Positions 54,723-64,000 of a DNA stretch of 64,000 nucleotides are shown here, one piece after another; the stretch's first letter is position 1; the number at the start of each line of letters is the position of its first letter. Both the position numbers and the translations under genes were made by a program. The stretch is from positions 3,596,001 through 3,660,000 of the forward strand of contig NZ_CP049857.1 in assembly GCF_011299555.1 (NCBI RefSeq), written 5' to 3'. Origin of the DNA: Dysgonomonas sp. HDW5A. GTDB lineage: Bacteria; Bacteroidota; Bacteroidia; Bacteroidales; Dysgonomonadaceae. The notes under the pieces were generated by a model. The model ran no database searches. It was not told where the DNA came from and saw only the letters and a list, made by a program, of their open reading frames with translations.

Positions 54723-57700
54723 TTAATATTTTATTCTGTTGATTTTTACAGTTCCGATAATTCCGCTTTTAACCAGATTTTTTTCAGTAAGTCGATAGCG
54801 GGCATTTGTCCATATTTTTTGGCTGTCATTTTTCTCCGCACCAAAATTTTCATCACCCATTATGCGGTTTGCCCATGTATTAGCAACTGATATTTCGAGT
54901 GTATTGTTTCCACTTTTCAGAGCATCAGTTATTTCCACTTTATATGGTTTTGTCCAGATGATACCGCACGATTTCCCGTTTACTTTTACTTCAGCCAGAT
55001 TATAAACTTCTTCTAATTCGAGATAATAACGTGTTTTTTTATCGGCAGTCAATTTAAAATTATTTTGATAAACTGCGGTTCCTGAATAATAACGAATTTG
55101 CTCGTTTTTATGTGTACTCCAATCAGTCAGTTTGTTAAAGATAACAGGCTCTTTCGCTCCTCGTGATTTTTCATCAAATTGTACTTGCCAAGGGGTATTA
55201 ATCACAATAGGAGAATGTATCTCAGTTACTTTCATCTGATTTTTTATTCGGTCAGTCGGAGTCTTTAGTACTATGAATACCGATTCATTAGCGTCTAGTG
55301 ATAAGGAAACATTTGTTCTGTTGTTTTCAATATTCCACTGAATATCGGTTGCGATTTCACCCGTTACAGGATTCCATCGTTCGGGTATTTTACCCGAAGC
55401 ACGTAACGAAACTTCAAATTGTCGAAGTGTATCCAGTTGGTTCGATATAAAATAAATATCAACTCCATTACCTTGCCTGTGAGTGTAAGCAACATCTTTA
55501 GCGTATTGAGTCGAGTTATTTTCTTTTACAATAAAGTCTCGTTCGATTCCTATTTTATCGAAATTTTCCTCCATATAGGGCAGGTTCATTGTACGAAAAT
55601 TATTCCATGTTATATGATCTTTCTTTTCTTTATAGTTCAATGTTTGAGAAGGAAGTTCTCCCATCAATATAGTTGCTCCCTGTGCTGAGAGTTCATTTAT
55701 TTTATGAGCTACCTCTGTTGATATACGCTCGGGATTAGGTTGCATAGGATGTTTTCCTGGAATAACTAACGCAGCATAGCTCATGCCATTAGAAAGTATA
55801 ATGCGACCATTTTCTACTTTTGCTGAATTAAGAAGTACATCGGGATTAAAACTATCGTATTGATATCCTCTTAACGGGTTTACCCAATCTTCGGAACCTG
55901 TTATGTTAGAGGAATGATTTACTCCTAAAGGCATTTGACGGGTAGGTTCGCCCACATTGGCAAGGCGTACTTTTTCCTGTTGCACTTTTTCTTCTCCAAA
56001 AATACCCGGTAAGAAAGGAACTAATCTATCAGGAAGTAAAGCCCGGCGAGGAAGTTCTTCTCCTGTGAAAACGGCAATATCTATTACAGGTTTTCCAAAT
56101 TGTAATAGTGCCTGACAGCGTTGTGCATAGTCTACCCATGCTTTTCCCAATTTCCACCACGTTTGGTCACGTTGAAAATATAAACCGATACCATCTAAAG
56201 TCATACCGGGTTGACGGTCTAGCCATGGATTCAGTACATTTACATGATAGCTCAAGCGGTTTATACCCAATGCATAATGTCTGTCTTGTAAAGATTTAAG
56301 CATGGCGGGATGCTCATCAAACATGGTACGGAGTTGTGTAAATGCTTCGGCTTGAATGATATTCTTTCCATAGATGTGTCCTCCTGATATAGCATCAAGT
56401 ACATCGTTTGGTTTGTCATGTGTAGGGCTTTGCAACCAATATTCACCCATAGGGAGATCGGTGTTTTTATAATGCATCATTCCATCGCTCATCATGGTAG
56501 GTGATACACATTCGGCACTGAATTGACAGCCCTTGGCATTGGCTTCCTCTTTCAGTACTGCATAAAATTTATCTACGACCAATTCTGATATCGTTTGCCG
56601 TATATCGTATAATATTCTTTCTGATGTTTCGGTACTTTCTATCGGAATACCTGCCATAACAGGCAGATATGGATATATGTCGTACCCTCTGCGTTTTTTG
56701 AATTCATCCCGAAAGTTAGACGACCAGTTTTGACTGCCACATTCCCAACTGTCAACATGGAATACTTTCAATACACGTGAGGCTAAATCTTCACCGGCTA
56801 CCTCTACAGCTTTTCCAAACCATGAATTAAATTGTAAACGGATGGCTTCGGGATTAAACTTGTCGCATTCCAATCCTGCTCCTTTTCCGCCTGTAGCATT
56901 GGTATGACCTGTTGATGTATGCCCTATACGGAGCATTGTCCAATTTCCTTTGGGGGCTTTCCAATTCAGTTTTCCGTCTTTATCCAGATATTGAGTAATA
57001 TCAATTATTTGTTTAGGATCAACGCACAAGTCTGTTGTTATTTGCTCGTTGGTTGTACGTGGACTTACTCGCCATGCTTGTGCACTCTTCCCTTCGTATT
57101 GATGTATCTGTGCTTCGGATGATAACCAAATGCTTTTTATTTTGAGAGACTGTTTCCATTTCGCAGCATCCAAATCCTCAGAGCCCGGTTCTGTTCCCGA
57201 TTTATGATACAAGAAACGAAAATAACGAGCTGTTGTAGTGGGTATGCTATTCGTCATCGGAAAATCGTCGTTTTGCCATCCCTGACGTGGAGGTTCTAAT
57301 TGTACGATTTTGCGAAAATTTACACCATCATCACTGGCTTCAATAGTAAGACGTTGTCCTTGGAAGCTTCGAGGTGGAGCTTGTACCTGCACGCTTCGAC
57401 AAGTGAAAGGCTTATCAAATGCGTATTGTATCCAACAAGGCGATTCGCTGCGAAAAGTACCATCGCTGTTTTTATCTGCTAAAAACTGAGGATCAATGTC
57501 AGGAACATTAGTCGTTACTTTGGGTATGATCGTTTCTGTTGAGATACCTTCACCCTGTGGGGTCGGATAGGCGAATACGGCAATGTCTTTATAATACCCT
57601 TGGTAGTTTTCGGGCTGGGGAAGTAATAAGTCAGTTATAGTTCCACCTTTTACATTTGCCTTACTCCAGACTACTTTTTGCATGGATAATTCGGGTGTAA

Positions 57701-58076
57701 TCCAAGGGCCACCTGCAAGGGCAAATCCGTCACAAATGTGGAAACCCAATTTCACACCTACACGGTCGGCTTCTTTAAAAGCAAATTCTACCATTTCCCA
57801 CCAAAGGGGGCTGAGTTGCTCTACTATAGGCGTAACAAAAGGCTTTTCGGGAACTCCTTTTATAGGCATAAGGTATGCACCTGCAATACCGACTTCTTTC
57901 ATCGCCTCAATATCGGCTGTGATTCCTTCTTTTGAGACTGCTCCTTGCATCCAGTACCAGAACACCCACGATTTGGACTCTTCGGGAGGCGATGTCCACA
58001 ATTGAAGCAAGTCTTGTGCGTAGCTTAGGTTTAAGCTAAGGCAAAACAGTAAACAGATTGATAATATTTTTCTCAT
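54723..58076 (-). CDS. GH106 alpha-L-rhamnosidase-like protein
   Basis: The 1117-residue protein has a Sec leader (LSLNLSYAQ, residue 21). The GH106 start follows: PPEESKSWVFWYWMQGAVSKE near 29-49, DIEAMKEVGIAGAYLM, then VFHVDSWECGSQNWSSNF near 440 and an inserted beta domain. The C-terminal galactose-binding-like domain contains EEVYNLAEVKVNGKSCGIIW. GH106 enzymes invert and remove alpha-linked L-rhamnose, mostly from rhamnogalacturonan or flavonoid-type glycans. Length and domain layout fit the family. It is tightly packed between GH2 (6 bp) and esterase (2 bp) genes. Confidence 0.87.
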   Translation of the reverse strand: MRKILSICLLFCLSLNLSYAQDLLQLWTSPPEESKSWVFWYWMQGAVSKEGITADIEAMKEVGIAGAYLMPIKGVPEKPFVTPIVEQLSPLWWEMVEFAFKEADRVGVKLGFHICDGFALAGGPWITPELSMQKVVWSKANVKGGTITDLLLPQPENYQGYYKDIAVFAYPTPQGEGISTETIIPKVTTNVPDIDPQFLADKNSDGTFRSESPCWIQYAFDKPFTCRSVQVQAPPRSFQGQRLTIEASDDGVNFRKIVQLEPPRQGWQNDDFPMTNSIPTTTARYFRFLYHKSGTEPGSEDLDAAKWKQSLKIKSIWLSSEAQIHQYEGKSAQAWRVSPRTTNEQITTDLCVDPKQIIDITQYLDKDGKLNWKAPKGNWTMLRIGHTSTGHTNATGGKGAGLECDKFNPEAIRLQFNSWFGKAVEVAGEDLASRVLKVFHVDSWECGSQNWSSNFRDEFKKRRGYDIYPYLPVMAGIPIESTETSERILYDIRQTISELVVDKFYAVLKEEANAKGCQFSAECVSPTMMSDGMMHYKNTDLPMGEYWLQSPTHDKPNDVLDAISGGHIYGKNIIQAEAFTQLRTMFDEHPAMLKSLQDRHYALGINRLSYHVNVLNPWLDRQPGMTLDGIGLYFQRDQTWWKLGKAWVDYAQRCQALLQFGKPVIDIAVFTGEELPRRALLPDRLVPFLPGIFGEEKVQQEKVRLANVGEPTRQMPLGVNHSSNITGSEDWVNPLRGYQYDSFNPDVLLNSAKVENGRIILSNGMSYAALVIPGKHPMQPNPERISTEVAHKINELSAQGATILMGELPSQTLNYKEKKDHITWNNFRTMNLPYMEENFDKIGIERDFIVKENNSTQYAKDVAYTHRQGNGVDIYFISNQLDTLRQFEVSLRASGKIPERWNPVTGEIATDIQWNIENNRTNVSLSLDANESVFIVLKTPTDRIKNQMKVTEIHSPIVINTPWQVQFDEKSRGAKEPVIFNKLTDWSTHKNEQIRYYSGTAVYQNNFKLTADKKTRYYLELEEVYNLAEVKVNGKSCGIIWTKPYKVEITDALKSGNNTLEISVANTWANRIMGDENFGAEKNDSQKIWTNARYRLTEKNLVKSGIIGTVKINRIKY

Positions 58077-58082
58077 AATCTT

Positions 58083-60953
58083 TTACTTTGTTTCGAATTT
58101 CAGATAAATACTGTCTTGTTGCAAACCTGTTACCCATTGAGCCTGAGAAGAAGGACCTACTAAATCGGTCGCATTTACTTTATTTCTGACAGCAGGAATT
58201 ACTTTCAATACAGAAATTCCACTTTGAGGAATGGTGTATAATAAGGCATCCCGACCATCCCGAGGGGTATATACTCCCAGATAATTATTCTCGTTACTAT
58301 TACCTAAGCTGATAACTCCTTCGCTGGTATTGATATCTGCCCACTTCCAATTATTGAAATAGCCTTTAAATTCGGGATAAAGAAACGATTCTCCGGGAAT
58401 AGGATCATTATAATCATTCTTCCATATTCCGAAATTTGTACCGTGAATGCGGTTTTGCCATACTCGATAAGGACCTTCTCCCAACCATTGTTTGGATATT
58501 ACTTGATTTTCGGGGTAATCGAATTTTATACCCATCAATTCGACTACTCCTTCGTATTGATAACTGTAATCTAATCGAATAGTTCCGTCTGATTTTATAA
58601 CCCAGTGTGCCTGACGCATATTCCCGAAATAATCGGCAGTAATTGTAATACTATCTAGTGTATTTTTAAATGTAAAATTTGTCAGTTTATTTTCTCCCGA
58701 AATATCAGTATAGATGCGTTCTTTGCTTCGTGCTTCGGCATCGTCATGATTATAGAAAATATCCATTGAACGGTCGCCACGGCGGGCTGCAATGAATCTT
58801 GGTCCATTACCAAAAGAAATATCTTTATTGTTTTGTTTTACAGAGCTTAATTCTCCATTTTTTTTGCAGAATGTCAATACTGTTGAACCTGCTGTTACGA
58901 TAAGGTTATCTGTCTCTTCTTTTACCGATAAGTTGGTTTTTCCTTTTGAGAAGGAATAGTACTCACTCGGTTTTTTCCATTGCCAATCCCATGTCCAAAG
59001 TTCCTCATCGGTTGGACTGTAAGCCGTTAAATATAAAGCATCAGCATTTTTCCAATTGGATGGGAGATTGATTTTTAATACACCTGATGTATGAGGAGCA
59101 ACATCAATACCTTTGATATTATCTGTTTTGATTATTTTCTCTTGCTGTCCATCGAATGATTTAAGTTTCCATACAAATCGGCAATCTTTCAGATTCGTAA
59201 AATCGTATCTATTTTCTATGGTTAGAGTACCGTCAAAATTATCGGACAGGGTAGTATTCATTATTTGTATAGGTGACCATACCTGTTTCACTGTATAAAA
59301 GCTTCCCTCTTTTTCGTGATGAGGGCCTACAATACCGTCTGCTCCATAGTTTCCAACATTATCGATACGTCCGTTTTGATCTGTTCTTACAACTCCTTCG
59401 TCTGCCAACATCCAGATGAAACCGCCCGAACAGCGAGGATGCTTACGCATCATTTCCCAATAATCCCAAAGTCCTGCTCCTGCTCCGCCATCATATAGAC
59501 CATGTAGAAATTCGGTAGGCATAAAAATTTCGGGTTTACGCATATACTCCTGACTTTCTCCATACGAACGATAATGCATGGTTTCGAATCCACCGAAGTT
59601 TTTTTGAGGATGCAAAACGGGTCTTTTCTGCGGATCTAGTGGTGCAAATTCTTTGTCTATTTCGAGATTGTGACCTCCTTCGTTTCCGTTTGCCCACCAT
59701 GTTACAGATGGATGGTTTACATCCCTTTTTATCATTTCGTGAATCAGTTTAGTTCCTACATTACTGTCATACATGCCATGCCATCCGGCAAGTTCTACCA
59801 TTACATATAAGCCTAATTCGTCACAAGCTTTTAAGAAGTCGGGATCGGATGGATAATGAGACAGGCGAACTGCGTTCATGTTCATTTCTTTGATGAGTTT
59901 TACATCATCATAATTGTCTTTTTTGCTGAGTGTTCTTCCAGTTTCAGGACGAAAACTATGACGGTTAACTCCTTTTATCATAACCTTCTGACCATTGACA
60001 TATAAACCATCACTTACACGAACTTCAATTGTTCGAAAGCCAAAACGTTCGGTCACAGTGTGCAGTATTTTATTGTTTTGCATTAATGAAAATTTCATGT
60101 AATACAGACTGGGTGTTTCAGGCGTCCAATTCTTTATATTATCGAATTTCCCTTTGATAATAGCTTTATCTGATCCTCCTGTGATGGGAGTTTCAATATT
60201 CTTACCGATTGACTTTCCATCTATATCAGTCAACTCAGCAACCACTTTAGTATTGTTGCCCATTGCTAAACCTAGAAATACATCTGCATAAAAACTGCCG
60301 TCTGCATTTGCGTCAATAGCTGTGCAATCTATAAACTGAGCGGGAAGTGCTTCAACAAATACAGGGCGAAAAATGCCTCCGAAGTTCCAATAATCGGCTC
60401 GTCTTTCAGCCATGTTCACACTTGGGTTTGCTGATTCTTTACTGACAGTTAGTTCAAGAGTATTCTCTTTTTCTCCGAAAAATATTCGGTCACTGACATC
60501 ACTTTTAAAACGATAAAATGCTCCTTGATGAGGGTATCCGCAACGACGACCGTTGATTTGAGCTTCAACATCGGTCATTACCCCATCAAATACTATGCGA
60601 ACTGTTCGTCCTTCCCATTCTTTAGGCAGCTTAAATTTATATTTGTATTTACCTTGCTCGTTGGCTATTCCTGGAGGATTGGGTTTGCCATAAAAAGGCA
60701 TTCCATATTGATATGTGCCAAAACCTTGCAACTCCCAACAAGAGGGCACAGGAATAGTTGTCCATTTGCCACTGTTGCGTCCATCGGTACAGAAAAACTC
60801 CCAATCGACAGTGTCATCTGAACCCCTTCCTGATAAATATTGAATACCTGTTTCGGTAGCATTAAATGTTTGATTTTTATTTTGTGTTTTTATGTTTTGT
60901 GAAAGAAGTATTCCGCAGAATAGCATAAAATAAAATAGTTGTTTTTTATTCAT
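58083..60953 (-). CDS. GH2 beta-galactosidase-like protein
   Basis: The 956-residue protein has an N-terminal export signal (MLFCGILLSQNIKTQ), an N-terminal jelly-roll domain with VPSCWELQGFGTYQYGMPFY, an Ig-like domain, a GH2 barrel with MIKGVNRHSFRPETGR, the acid/base E425 in WWANGNEGGHN and the probable nucleophile in FMPTEFLHG. A Bgal-small-N-like C-terminal domain follows. The GNEGG and PTEFLHG motifs differ from LacZ ([14 protein letters not shown]), so its substrate may not be a simple galactoside. It sits 7 bp after the other GH2 gene and 6 bp before GH106. Confidence 0.85.
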   Translation of the reverse strand: MNKKQLFYFMLFCGILLSQNIKTQNKNQTFNATETGIQYLSGRGSDDTVDWEFFCTDGRNSGKWTTIPVPSCWELQGFGTYQYGMPFYGKPNPPGIANEQGKYKYKFKLPKEWEGRTVRIVFDGVMTDVEAQINGRRCGYPHQGAFYRFKSDVSDRIFFGEKENTLELTVSKESANPSVNMAERRADYWNFGGIFRPVFVEALPAQFIDCTAIDANADGSFYADVFLGLAMGNNTKVVAELTDIDGKSIGKNIETPITGGSDKAIIKGKFDNIKNWTPETPSLYYMKFSLMQNNKILHTVTERFGFRTIEVRVSDGLYVNGQKVMIKGVNRHSFRPETGRTLSKKDNYDDVKLIKEMNMNAVRLSHYPSDPDFLKACDELGLYVMVELAGWHGMYDSNVGTKLIHEMIKRDVNHPSVTWWANGNEGGHNLEIDKEFAPLDPQKRPVLHPQKNFGGFETMHYRSYGESQEYMRKPEIFMPTEFLHGLYDGGAGAGLWDYWEMMRKHPRCSGGFIWMLADEGVVRTDQNGRIDNVGNYGADGIVGPHHEKEGSFYTVKQVWSPIQIMNTTLSDNFDGTLTIENRYDFTNLKDCRFVWKLKSFDGQQEKIIKTDNIKGIDVAPHTSGVLKINLPSNWKNADALYLTAYSPTDEELWTWDWQWKKPSEYYSFSKGKTNLSVKEETDNLIVTAGSTVLTFCKKNGELSSVKQNNKDISFGNGPRFIAARRGDRSMDIFYNHDDAEARSKERIYTDISGENKLTNFTFKNTLDSITITADYFGNMRQAHWVIKSDGTIRLDYSYQYEGVVELMGIKFDYPENQVISKQWLGEGPYRVWQNRIHGTNFGIWKNDYNDPIPGESFLYPEFKGYFNNWKWADINTSEGVISLGNSNENNYLGVYTPRDGRDALLYTIPQSGISVLKVIPAVRNKVNATDLVGPSSQAQWVTGLQQDSIYLKFETK

Positions 60954-60960
60954 AGTTTTT

Positions 60961-64000
<3,040 letters not shown>

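Overview
The window is AT-rich chromosomal DNA from a member of the Bacteroidales. The evidence is a SusC/SusD pair, a hybrid two-component system (HTCS), a TamL-type lipoprotein, absence of Shine-Dalgarno sequences, and several TAnnTTTG (-7) promoter motifs of the Bacteroidetes type. A Dysgonomonas-like organism would fit, but the genus is only a guess. I see no tRNA, rRNA, CRISPR array, transposase or prophage gene.

Region 1 (1-9.3 kb) is mostly housekeeping: mfd (C-terminal end cut off by the window), a polyprenol-phosphate glycosyltransferase, a membrane protein with a frame break in a T10 tract, trmD, tamL and a SpoU-type rRNA methyltransferase.

Region 2 (9.5-20.8 kb) is a one-directional glycogen cluster: GH133 debranching enzyme, GT4 glycosyltransferase, GH57 amylase-like protein, a 1415-residue fusion of a GT3 glycogen synthase to a GT35 glucan phosphorylase, and a GH13 branching enzyme. 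Synthesis, branching, debranching and phosphorolysis are all present, but no ADP-glucose pyrophosphorylase gene is seen here.

Region 3 (20.9-43.3 kb) looks like a polysaccharide utilization locus for fucosylated xyloglucan. The minus strand carries GH3 beta-glucosidase, GH95 alpha-fucosidase and the HTCS sensor. The plus strand carries GH31 alpha-xylosidase (with PA14 insert), SusC, SusD, a surface lipoprotein, BACON-GH5 endoglucanase and GH2 beta-galactosidase. Each linkage of a galactosylated, fucosylated xyloglucan side chain and backbone has a matching enzyme.

Region 4 (43.4-50.0 kb) is an L-fucose catabolic set, fucI-fucA-fucK-fucP, with a divergent AraC-type regulator. It directly follows the polysaccharide locus that would release the fucose, so polymer breakdown, sugar import and the first catabolic steps lie together.

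Region 5 (50.1-64 kb) starts with a small lipoprotein gene broken in a T9 tract and a DUF5703 glycosidase-like gene behind twin palindromes. It ends with a tight minus-strand operon of GH2, GH2, GH106 alpha-L-rhamnosidase and a sialate-type O-acetylesterase, which points to an acetylated, rhamnose- and galactose-containing plant glycan. The first GH2 runs off the right edge.

The observations most worth a second look are the GT3-GT35 fusion, two genes whose membrane or lipoprotein leaders are separated from their bodies by one base in poly-T tracts, a dispersed AAGGTCTnAGACCTT palindrome, a composite REP-like element, and twin AAAAGTGnCACTTTT palindromes.
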